Below are positions 9,101-16,548 of a stretch of 64,000 nt of DNA, piece after piece. The stretch is from Niastella sp. OAS944. Its GTDB lineage: Bacteria > Bacteroidota > Bacteroidia > Chitinophagales > Chitinophagaceae. Each line of letters begins with the position of its first letter. The stretch's first letter is position 1. The stretch is from NCBI GenBank assembly GCA_024809215.1, contig JANUBW010000001.1, forward strand, positions 372,001 through 436,000, read 5' to 3'. A program made the translations under genes and the position numbers. The notes below the pieces were generated by a model that was not told the origin of the DNA, did no database searches, and saw only the letters and a program-made list of their open reading frames with translations.

Positions 9101-10734
9101 ATTCTACCGCTTAACATATAGGGCTGATCGGGCTGAAACGGTAATTTACCCTGCTCTTCTACCCCGGCCGAATAATCGAAATACCGGTAACCATGCGTAA
9201 GCATTACCAGGTCTAAGGCAGCCGGTGCACTGGGCTCGTCTTTTTTAAAATAGAAATTTGGTTCCTCTATTTTACCCTTTAACTCGGAGCTCATCAATAA
9301 CCAGGAAAGTATATTATCCTGTTTGTCATCGGCAAACGTCCAAAGTTTATCATCCAGCACCGCCAATGATAAATTAGATGGTACAGGATTGCCTTTATCA
9401 TCCTTTGTGTTTACAGTGAGGATAACCTTTTCGCGCGGCAAATAGCGCGGCTTGCTGGTGCTGATGCTAACATGCAGGTTCTTGTTCTCGTTCAAAAATA
9501 CCAATCGTTCTGCAACCGGCAGATCGTTATTTGTATACAAGGTGAACCGCGCGATACCGGCAGGGAATTTATTCTTATCTACCGTTAACTTATTTTCACC
9601 GGCATGCAGTTTTACTTTCTGTGTTAAATAGTTTGTATTCTTTGTTTGCCCCACCAGGTTTACCTCGCAGCTGCTGGTTGCACTCAACTTCACAAAAAGC
9701 TGATCATTCGCTGTATTCTCTATGCTCATTACCACCCCTTGTGCAGATGCCATTGGCAGCGGAAAGGTTTGCGCAATACGTGCCGGCGTGGTGATGGTTG
9801 CGGTATAGGTCTCATTCTTTTGTGGTGTAAAAAGAAATTTACCCATGCCAAAGCGCAGACTTTCAAAATCAGTCACCTTATTTCCTTTACTGTCCTGCAC
9901 CGCGCCTTTTATATCTACCGGTTTACCATGTTCATTAATGGCCCTGAATGCAACATGCGAAGTTATACCCTGCACCAATGTACCGCCTTCGGGCATAAAC
10001 TGTACATCGAGGTTATTGAGCACTATGGGAATACTTCTTGAGATGGCCTCGGTATAAGAATCATACTGTATAGTTATGTTCAATAAACCATCGGTGCTGG
10101 TCAATGTGCCCGGCAGGTTAAAACGGAGCTGCGCTTTTCCCTCTTCATCGGTTTGAAAGCTATTGGTGTATTCAACTTTACCGGCAATAGATACCTTATA
10201 AACAGCCGGGTAATTCCTTATTGGTAAGTCGTTGAGGTTACGAATAGAAAAATCGGCTTTTACTTCATCACCGGGGCCATACCCTTTTTCGGGAAAATCG
10301 AGTTTCATTAACAAACGGGGCGCTATTACCTTCATAAGGGTAACTTCCTTTTCAAAAAAGGTTTGCTCCGTTTCGTTGCGCATCCAGGTGGTATAAGCCC
10401 TTAATTTATATACGCCGCCGGCAGTCTGTTCCGAAAATTCAAAGGACCCTTCGGCATAGCCGTTCTCAACCCCATAATTAATTTTTTGCACCACATTACC
10501 CGATGGGCCAATGATCTCTGCATACACAGCACTGCTAAGGAACGAAGGGGTTTGTGTATTGGCATTTACTACATACAACTTAAAGAACATGGTTTCACCA
10601 GGTTTGAAGAATACATGGCTGGTTTGCACATATACTTTCTCTTTGTTATCTGCATAATCAAGACTTTGTGCTTTTGTTAATAGTGAACAAAAGCAAACAA
10701 GCAACAGCAAACAATAGCGGATAGATTTACGCAT
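6190..10734 (-). CDS. alpha-2-macroglobulin family protein with internal SusC-type TonB plug domain
   Basis: 1514 residues from the ATG at 10734, chosen because it gives the signal peptide MRKSIRYCLLLLVCFCSLLTKAQ and starts 4 bases after the upstream stop. Order of domains: MG2-like macroglobulin domain (about 32-115), further macroglobulin-like strands, a conserved LVMLTHGYRYFDY segment, a carboxypeptidase-regulatory-like domain (about 538-620), a complete SusC-type plug (about 665-797: EDVVVVGYGTQKKMDVTGSV, LQGRIPGI, PLLVIDGVP, AVYGSRAANGAILIETK), the A2M domain (about 840-935, YWNPVVQTDKTGTAQVEY), and a thioester domain with the motif PHGCFEQTSS near 1055. The remainder resembles the receptor-binding end. 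Macroglobulins trap proteases by a bait-and-thioester mechanism; the GCxEQ thioester is intact. A plug inside such a chain suggests docking to an outer-membrane barrel, and the gene before it encodes a SusC-like barrel without a plug. Confidence 0.85.
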   Translation of the reverse strand: MRKSIRYCLLLLVCFCSLLTKAQSLDYADNKEKVYVQTSHVFFKPGETMFFKLYVVNANTQTPSFLSSAVYAEIIGPSGNVVQKINYGVENGYAEGSFEFSEQTAGGVYKLRAYTTWMRNETEQTFFEKEVTLMKVIAPRLLMKLDFPEKGYGPGDEVKADFSIRNLNDLPIRNYPAVYKVSIAGKVEYTNSFQTDEEGKAQLRFNLPGTLTSTDGLLNITIQYDSYTEAISRSIPIVLNNLDVQFMPEGGTLVQGITSHVAFRAINEHGKPVDIKGAVQDSKGNKVTDFESLRFGMGKFLFTPQKNETYTATITTPARIAQTFPLPMASAQGVVMSIENTANDQLFVKLSATSSCEVNLVGQTKNTNYLTQKVKLHAGENKLTVDKNKFPAGIARFTLYTNNDLPVAERLVFLNENKNLHVSISTSKPRYLPREKVILTVNTKDDKGNPVPSNLSLAVLDDKLWTFADDKQDNILSWLLMSSELKGKIEEPNFYFKKDEPSAPAALDLVMLTHGYRYFDYSAGVEEQGKLPFQPDQPYMLSGRIINSKYDPVKSTVYLVQDITKGKAIEYHTGADGVFYFSQLSPKSNYYLVAHAIGKNEKVTILITQNGVGFNPLRYLNANQQPLVKFKTQEAGPALTNDVKPVTVQELIQQQPEKGVVDFDFLKANNLEDVVVVGYGTQKKMDVTGSVAIIRADEIPKQNLQAALQGRIPGIIATPNAANPLDAPKVAIRGIRTVTNAMEPLLVIDGVPMENFRLNAIDRDDIASVNVVKDAEGTAVYGSRAANGAILIETKRSKPGKFQFKIPDNNYYDSKMIITSDGPKYALARRFYAPRYLTTEPRERTDYRETIYWNPVVQTDKTGTAQVEYYNSDATTTFRAIAEGIGYNGKAGRAEHTYITMNALQVDAKIPPYLTVDDRALIPLVIKNNNIVDASVRVKVSLPATMEAVYFPDTFQLPADSSRQLLIPVKAFAATTGVIQFTVETDQRTETVKLPITAVEKGFPVIETFSGNKAGKHEFAVSKMIPGSLHTQLKLFKSLEGTLLDGIESMLREPHGCFEQTSSTTYPNIYVLKYLKESGRANAEVEKKALAYIVAGYKRLLGFETKKNGFEWFGNTPPHEALTAYGLMEFTDMQEFIKVDQQMMQRTKQFLLSRRDGQGGFSLSSGGYDRFASVPNKIANIYIVYALSEAGMGSEIVPEYENAFTKAIESKDGYQMAMMALAASNMKRNGHYLLLMDALRTAYQKNGLVSETSVVNSRDASLRVETASLYALALMREQTSDIGLIAQLITRVLDNKSYYGYGSTQATVLALKAIVEYSKLIGKISENPRITFTMNNTNVGADSTLTVAVQEGKNVFSVQYGDKASAIPYTMQVSYNTYTPPNSAKAELTLTTKLAASQTRVGETMRMDIGVTNTKSLLQPMTIAKIGIPAGLSVQPWQLKELKEKGHMAYYELFDNYLVLYFMGFAAGETKTISLDLKADIAGTYKGKASNTYLYYTPEYKNWNDGVEVTIDAQ

Positions 10735-10738
10735 AACT

Positions 10739-13267
10739 TTAAAATTGAATAGAGACATTACAACCAAATGATTTAAGCGAAGGCAGGTTGAAAAAATCGA
10801 GACCGGCGGTATTGGCATAATCGTACAGTAACTGGCCGGGGTCGGTGCCTTTATAAGGTGTATACACTATAATATTATTGGCATACAACGATACGGTCAG
10901 TTGCTGTATATACTTATTGATCCAATGTTTATACTTAATACTGATGTTATTCAACTTCAATACATCGGCCCGTTGAATATATTCCTCTCCCACCCCGCTA
11001 TGGCCATACCGTACCCAACGGTTTTGTTCAACCGGGGCATTTACATCATAAAAAGCTACTGGAATATTATTGGGTTGTTTATCTTCTAACACGCCATTGA
11101 AGATGAAGCCGGTGGTATTTCTTGCCGAAGCAGAAGCGGCAGAACGTCCATAATAATCAAGCACTGCCTGGGTACCATTCCACATGCGGCCGCCTTTCTT
11201 CCACTCCCAATACATATCGAAACTCCAGCGTTTGTAGTTAATGCTATTGGTTGTTTTAATAATAAAATCTGGCAGGGGGTTACCAATTATACCCGGGTTG
11301 TTATTCACTTGCGGAAAACCGTCGGCGCCAATAAGTATTTGATTATTTTCATTACGCAGGTACCTGGTGCCAACAATACTACCCAGAGGTGCGCCTTTTA
11401 CAATGGCCGTATAGATGTTGCTGAAGCCGGCCAATGGCGTTTCATTGTAACCTGCTTTTACATCGAGCACCTTGCTTTTGTTGGTAAAAAAAGAAAATGT
11501 ATGCGCGGTAATTACATTACGTATATAAGGCGAAACAACAAGCCCCAGTTCAAGCCCGCGGTTACGATGGCTGGCGATATTGCGAAGCACCAATGAACCA
11601 TTATCCATAACAGGGAAAACATCATTGGTTATTTTCCTGTTAAAGAGTTCGCCATAGAGGGTTACCTTATAACTATACCCAATCTCCAACCGGCCTGTAA
11701 ATTCATTATTCTTAATAGCATCCAGTTCATTAAAGCTGCGCACTTCCGTAACGGGGAAATACTGAAAGGCCTGTTGGGTAGAATATGATAGTAAGTTGTT
11801 TTGAGCAAAAGAGCGGCCAATGGGTAATTCACTATTGAACCGGTTGTATGCGCCGCTTAGCTTTGCATAGATATCAGATAAATAAAATGGATTATCCCAT
11901 TTTATAAAAGCGCCGGCTTTGGGAAGTAAAAAACTATTGTTTGCCGTAGTGTTTGAAGCATATATTTTATTGGCAACATTTGCGCCGGCCTGAACATCAT
12001 ACCAACGGTGCGATACTGTATAAGACAAGGAAGCATCATGCGCCGAACGCTGGTATCGGTATGCAGCCGGTATACTGTAATCAATAGTTGAAAGATTACT
12101 GGTATAGGTATAATTGAAACCAAGCCTGCCGGTACCACGGTATTTATCAAAAAAATACTCATAGGTAGCATTACCTGTTAGCAAATAGTTTACGTCTTTA
12201 CGGATACGGTCAATAGCAATACCCATAGGGAAAAAAGCGCTTCCGGGCCTATACCCTTCGCGGGTATGTTGATTCAGTCGCTCAATTGATTGGGTGACCT
12301 TATAACTAAAAGGCCGCCATTTTCTTTCAATAATAATACTACCCGTTTCATTTGTTTGTCCAAAGGGGTTTCCATTACCAGTAACCAGGTATACCGGGTT
12401 ATCGGCCTGGCTACCATATGCTTGTTGATTTACCGAACGGGAATTGTGCTTAACATCAAAACTTACCGGACTTAACAGTGCATTCTGGTAAACGCGATGC
12501 AGAAAACCATACCGGTTTGAATTGGAAAATTCATCGCGTAAGAAATTGTAATTACCAATTATGCTTAATTTCTTCCATTTTGCTTCCAGTATGCCCGACA
12601 AACTATTAGAAGTATTGTTATTATACCTGATAAATGTATTCTCTCTGGAGTTTCCCAGCTTCACGGTGCCACTCAATAACAGGTTATGGTTTGTTCTATA
12701 TTGGGCCTGCACCCGCAGGAACTGTGATAGTAGTGAAGCTGCTCTGAAAATACTATTGTTATATCCATTTGCAGCACGGCCGTTACCTGTACCAGCGGCT
12801 ACCAGCTTACCATTTTCATCATACGCATAATTACTTCCATCATATTCCAATGAAGATAACGCGGGCCCATAACTGAACATTTCACCTGTTTCAGCACCCC
12901 TCCAGGCCAGGTTGCCATTTTGTGAGCGGCCCTGAACATATGCTGATTGCAGGGCCGGTATTTTATTAATACGCTTTACTTCAACCCTGCCGCTATATTC
13001 ACCACTTAGTGTAAACGTTTTTTCAATAAATGGGTCAATATTTAAAACACCCCGCCTGATCCTTATTCTTCCCACCCTAAAACCATTATATATCTGATTG
13101 ACTGATAAAGGAGAATTCCTTATACTGTTTGTAGTATCGGGCCAGAAGTGATTTACCCGCATGCTGTCCTTGTGGATCAGCTTTAGATAATCATTCGACA
13201 AAATGGGGGTTACCTCCTGCGAATAGGTAAAAGCAGGCAATAGCAGTAACAACAGCAGTCGTTTCAC
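10739..13267 (-). CDS. SusC-like outer-membrane beta-barrel lacking N-terminal plug
   Basis: 842 residues with a signal peptide (MKRLLLLLLLPAFTYSQ) and a GTG start at 13267. The body is a TonB-receptor barrel rich in alternating aromatic strands, and the C-terminus carries the SusC hallmark (PYKGTDPGQLLYDYANTAGL, then FNLPSLKSFGCNVSIQF, ending in F). Ordinary SusC proteins are about 1000 residues, with a carboxypeptidase-like domain and a plug of about 130 residues before the barrel. Neither is present: after the signal peptide there are only about 90 residues before barrel-like sequence, and no VVVxGYG, IDGVP or YGSRAANG motif. Those missing modules occur instead in the next gene, 4 bases downstream. 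No SusD-type lipoprotein is nearby. Its cargo is unknown. Confidence 0.8.
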   Translation of the reverse strand: MKRLLLLLLLPAFTYSQEVTPILSNDYLKLIHKDSMRVNHFWPDTTNSIRNSPLSVNQIYNGFRVGRIRIRRGVLNIDPFIEKTFTLSGEYSGRVEVKRINKIPALQSAYVQGRSQNGNLAWRGAETGEMFSYGPALSSLEYDGSNYAYDENGKLVAAGTGNGRAANGYNNSIFRAASLLSQFLRVQAQYRTNHNLLLSGTVKLGNSRENTFIRYNNNTSNSLSGILEAKWKKLSIIGNYNFLRDEFSNSNRYGFLHRVYQNALLSPVSFDVKHNSRSVNQQAYGSQADNPVYLVTGNGNPFGQTNETGSIIIERKWRPFSYKVTQSIERLNQHTREGYRPGSAFFPMGIAIDRIRKDVNYLLTGNATYEYFFDKYRGTGRLGFNYTYTSNLSTIDYSIPAAYRYQRSAHDASLSYTVSHRWYDVQAGANVANKIYASNTTANNSFLLPKAGAFIKWDNPFYLSDIYAKLSGAYNRFNSELPIGRSFAQNNLLSYSTQQAFQYFPVTEVRSFNELDAIKNNEFTGRLEIGYSYKVTLYGELFNRKITNDVFPVMDNGSLVLRNIASHRNRGLELGLVVSPYIRNVITAHTFSFFTNKSKVLDVKAGYNETPLAGFSNIYTAIVKGAPLGSIVGTRYLRNENNQILIGADGFPQVNNNPGIIGNPLPDFIIKTTNSINYKRWSFDMYWEWKKGGRMWNGTQAVLDYYGRSAASASARNTTGFIFNGVLEDKQPNNIPVAFYDVNAPVEQNRWVRYGHSGVGEEYIQRADVLKLNNISIKYKHWINKYIQQLTVSLYANNIIVYTPYKGTDPGQLLYDYANTAGLDFFNLPSLKSFGCNVSIQF

Positions 13268-13270
13268 GTA

Positions 13271-13286
13271 CAGTTATTTGTAACTG
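13271..13286. promoter_or_regulatory. small hairpin directly upstream of the SusC-like start
   Basis: CAGTTA-TTTG-TAACTG is a perfect 6-bp stem with a four-base loop, ending four bases before the GTG start at 13267. Placed over the ribosome-binding region it could lower translation of the barrel gene. No regulator site is recognised, so the role is inference. Confidence 0.3.
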
Positions 13287-13355
13287 GATGCGGTTGTTTT
13301 TGAGATTACATAAGCTTGTTAGAAAAATTATTTGAGCGGGGAATGGAATAACTAC

Positions 13356-14390
13356 TCACCACACCTTAAGAGGGCACTCCACTTTCTCCAAACTCTCTGC
13401 CAGCCTTTTCCATAACCCCGTGTACGATAACGACAATTCAAAGCCGCCCCTGAATTGGGAGGCAGTAGTGAGCTTACTGATATTTACATCATAACTAAGC
13501 CCTATGCCCAATTGATGTGTATGAATTTTTATAATAGGAATAAAGGCATCTTTCCAACGCAAGGCGCCGCCAACAGCTATTGATAAGCCGCCCTCTTCAC
13601 CTGCTTCATCAAAACAATGCGTATACAGGCCACCACCCTGCAGCAATCTGTTGCCGCCCTGCATAAAATAATCGGCATAAAAAACGATCTTATCCATATT
13701 GTTGATCCAGGCAGATAGTCCACCGTTCAATCCCCATTTGCGATTTAATCGCACGTCATATTCTTTTGTAAAAGCTACCTGTGGTTCAGCAATATGAAAC
13801 AATCCACCACCAACATACATACTGATATTATTGGTTAAGCTGGTTTTAAAGCTCAGGCCAACAGATGCATCCCAATAAGTAAACGCAGTACTGCCAAACT
13901 GCTGTCGTGTAGGGTTTGAAACACTATAAGCTCCATTTATATACTGATCATCGAATTGTAACTTAGAAGCATCGAAATGTTCGTTCACCGGGCCACCCAT
14001 AAAAGCAAGTGAAAACAAAGTGGTTTTATCTTCATTCAATAATTTATGGTAATTGATAAGCGGAAATACCTGTGTACGTTGCAATTTTGAATCACCTGCC
14101 ACATCATTGGTAAGCTGCAAACCGGTAGTAATAAAGTCGCCTGTTGAAAAACCGCGTAACATTTTACATTCAGCACTAATGCCCATGGTCCTGTACGGCA
14201 CTGTTACACTTTGCCATTGATTACGGTAAGCACCCGTAAACCGCATATTACCATTAAAGATGCCGGCCAATGCAGGATTTCTTAAGAGCGGGAACTCATA
14301 GAATTGTGAGAAATGGATATCCTGACCTTTCACATTCAATGTATGAAACACCAGGTATATTAATACACAATAGCGTAAAAAAGAATGCAT
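13356..14390 (-). CDS. PorP/SprF-family type IX secretion outer-membrane protein
   Basis: 344 residues with signal peptide and the family opening QDIHFSQFYEFPLLRNPALAGIFNG, followed by MRFTGAYRNQWQSV. This is the diagnostic start of PorP/SprF proteins, 14-stranded-barrel-like partners that help type IX cargo attach to or cross the outer membrane. The rest alternates glycine and aromatic strands (YVGGGLFHIAEP, LSLSYTG). It lies 40 bases after the CHU_C cargo gene on the same strand, the usual cargo-plus-SprF arrangement. It precedes the SusC-like and macroglobulin genes by 88 bases, so all four may be co-transcribed. Confidence 0.9.
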   Translation of the reverse strand: MHSFLRYCVLIYLVFHTLNVKGQDIHFSQFYEFPLLRNPALAGIFNGNMRFTGAYRNQWQSVTVPYRTMGISAECKMLRGFSTGDFITTGLQLTNDVAGDSKLQRTQVFPLINYHKLLNEDKTTLFSLAFMGGPVNEHFDASKLQFDDQYINGAYSVSNPTRQQFGSTAFTYWDASVGLSFKTSLTNNISMYVGGGLFHIAEPQVAFTKEYDVRLNRKWGLNGGLSAWINNMDKIVFYADYFMQGGNRLLQGGGLYTHCFDEAGEEGGLSIAVGGALRWKDAFIPIIKIHTHQLGIGLSYDVNISKLTTASQFRGGFELSLSYTGLWKRLAESLEKVECPLKVW

Positions 14391-14430
14391 ATAAATACTT
14401 AGAATTGTTCAGTTATTCAGTTCGTCAACT

Positions 14431-16356
14431 TCACTTTAGAAGTGTAACGTTTCCTTTGTAAGTGTTTATTAAATCATTCTCACAAACCACATCGGCTATA
14501 TAAACATATACTTCCGATGGCATTACCTTTCCCCGCACTCTTCCATCCCAACCAGCGGCAGGATCATTGGGTTGAAAATTTGTTCGCTCAAACACCAGTT
14601 CACCCCAACGGCTGAAGATCCTGAATACCCGCACCTGCGAAATGCCTTTGCCACGCACCATCAGTACATCATTCACACCATCGCCATCGGGAGAAAATGC
14701 ATTTGGAATAAATACCTGCGTACTTGTACAAAATGTTTTTATATTCATTGAATCGGCGGCTACGCAACCAAATTCATTGGTCACTGTAGCGTAATAGGTC
14801 CTGTTTCTTGTAATGGAAGCAACAGGTGTTGCGCAGGAAGTACAGCTAAGGTCATTGCCTGGCAACCAACGCCAGGTGGTTATAGGTCCATTTTGTGTAA
14901 CCGGTGCAAAATTGTACGTGCTGCCGGTGGCCATGGTTATATCGGGCCCTACATCAACCTTTGGATTGGGATTTACGATCACTTTAATTTGTCCCGTATC
15001 GGTAAAACATTCATGTCCGTCGAAGCCCACCACCTGGTAAGCAGTAGTGGTATTCGGTGCTGCTATTGGGTTAGCCGCATTAGCGCGGCTTAATGCTGTT
15101 GCCGGCGACCACATATACTGCACCGCAGAACCGCTTGCCAGCAGGTTCACGCTTTGGCCTTCACAAATAGTTTGATCGGGCGATACTGCTACTTCTATAG
15201 GTTGAAAAACCGCCACATTCAACGTATCTTTATCAATACACCCGCTTTCGGTACTGGTAACCGTTAGAATATAAGTAGCCGGCGTTGGCAGCGTACTGTT
15301 TGGTTGCGCCACCAGCGGATCTGACAAAAAGCTTTCAGGATACCATTTATAGGTAAATGCATTTACAGCGGGCGTACCAATCGTTATGGACCGGTTGGGA
15401 CAAATTATAGTATCGGGACCGGCATTTGCCAGTGGCAGTATGGGGTAAATGGAGGCCTGTAACGTATCGCTGCAACCAAAACCGCTATAGGGAACTACGA
15501 TCACATTAATATTATTGATCTTCGGCGCGGGGTTAAGTACCAGAGTTTCACCCATACCCAGCAGCGTACTGAAATTATTATCGTACCATTTATATTCCTG
15601 AAAACCCGGTGGCCCGGTAAAGCTGGCAATATTGGGGTTACATTCATAATGCGCCGAAGCTGTTACATTACAGTCGCCCACATCAACATAAGCGTACCCC
15701 CAATGGGCGCCGCGGGTACAGTCGGCCGTTGTGAACTCCAACTGAAGTGTTTTACCCGCATAAGGCGCCAGGTTAATAAATACCGATGACCAGGTCTTGT
15801 ACTTAACCGAACCATCAACCGGAGATATTTTAAACCCGGGCAGAGCAGCTGTAGCAATATATTCGTTGCTGGCGCATTGCAGGTATTTATTCGTTTGTAC
15901 ATCCAGCATCCGGGCAATAAAGCGAGGCTGTTCGTTCTGGTCGTGACCGGGGTCCTGGAACACTACTGCATAACGATAATTAATTGACGCATCTGTTGCA
16001 TTGGCGGGAACGGTAAATTGATAGGTGATGCGTTCTGCTTCGCCACCATTTATGTTATTACCCAGGCGAACGGCAAACCCACTGCCATCGGGCGGGTTCA
16101 CCGGGAACAAACCATATGGATCGAGATCGGTAGCGCCGCCTTTGGCATATAGGGTATGCCTGCCTGTGGCTGGTGGTGAAGGACTTACAGATATGGCATT
16201 ATCGCCATTCTGTACGCTGGTGGAACCAACATAACATTTCCAGTTATTTAAAGAGCCTGCTTCAAAATCAATATTAGCAGGACATTGCTTTTGAGCTCTT
16301 GCCTGGTGTAACGACAATAAGGATCCTAATACGAATAAGGTAAATTTCCTCTTCAT
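14431..16356 (-). CDS. T9SS cargo protein with CHU_C (type B) sorting domain
   Basis: 641 residues. A signal peptide (MKRKFTLFVLGSLLSLHQARAQ) is followed by a lectin/MAM-like domain beginning NIDFEAGSLNNWKCYVG (to about residue 225), then Ig-like repeats with cysteines (ANAGPDTIICPNRSITIGTP, VAVSPDQTICEGQSVNLLAS, VDVGPDITMATGSTY), and the CHU_C domain (about 550-641: FIPNAFSPDGDGVNDVLMV, FSRWGELVFE, GWDGRVRG). The last is a type B signal for secretion through T9SS. The PorP/SprF gene directly downstream is its likely dedicated partner. The protein is probably a surface adhesin or scaffold; its ligand is not readable. Confidence 0.85.
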   Translation of the reverse strand: MKRKFTLFVLGSLLSLHQARAQKQCPANIDFEAGSLNNWKCYVGSTSVQNGDNAISVSPSPPATGRHTLYAKGGATDLDPYGLFPVNPPDGSGFAVRLGNNINGGEAERITYQFTVPANATDASINYRYAVVFQDPGHDQNEQPRFIARMLDVQTNKYLQCASNEYIATAALPGFKISPVDGSVKYKTWSSVFINLAPYAGKTLQLEFTTADCTRGAHWGYAYVDVGDCNVTASAHYECNPNIASFTGPPGFQEYKWYDNNFSTLLGMGETLVLNPAPKINNINVIVVPYSGFGCSDTLQASIYPILPLANAGPDTIICPNRSITIGTPAVNAFTYKWYPESFLSDPLVAQPNSTLPTPATYILTVTSTESGCIDKDTLNVAVFQPIEVAVSPDQTICEGQSVNLLASGSAVQYMWSPATALSRANAANPIAAPNTTTAYQVVGFDGHECFTDTGQIKVIVNPNPKVDVGPDITMATGSTYNFAPVTQNGPITTWRWLPGNDLSCTSCATPVASITRNRTYYATVTNEFGCVAADSMNIKTFCTSTQVFIPNAFSPDGDGVNDVLMVRGKGISQVRVFRIFSRWGELVFERTNFQPNDPAAGWDGRVRGKVMPSEVYVYIADVVCENDLINTYKGNVTLLK

Positions 16357-16548
16357 AGGCTAACGAATTAATGGATTAAGAGGGTATTGGGGCGGTGGGG
16401 AGGGGAATGCTTTTATCTTTTACAAATACTGTGCAATTATTTACTGAGATCATTTTCCTTTATTAACATCTGTTTAATTTTTCATACTTTCAAAACCCGG
16501 AAAGGCAAATACTATTATTTTTATCAGGTCTTATAACTAAAACAACAC

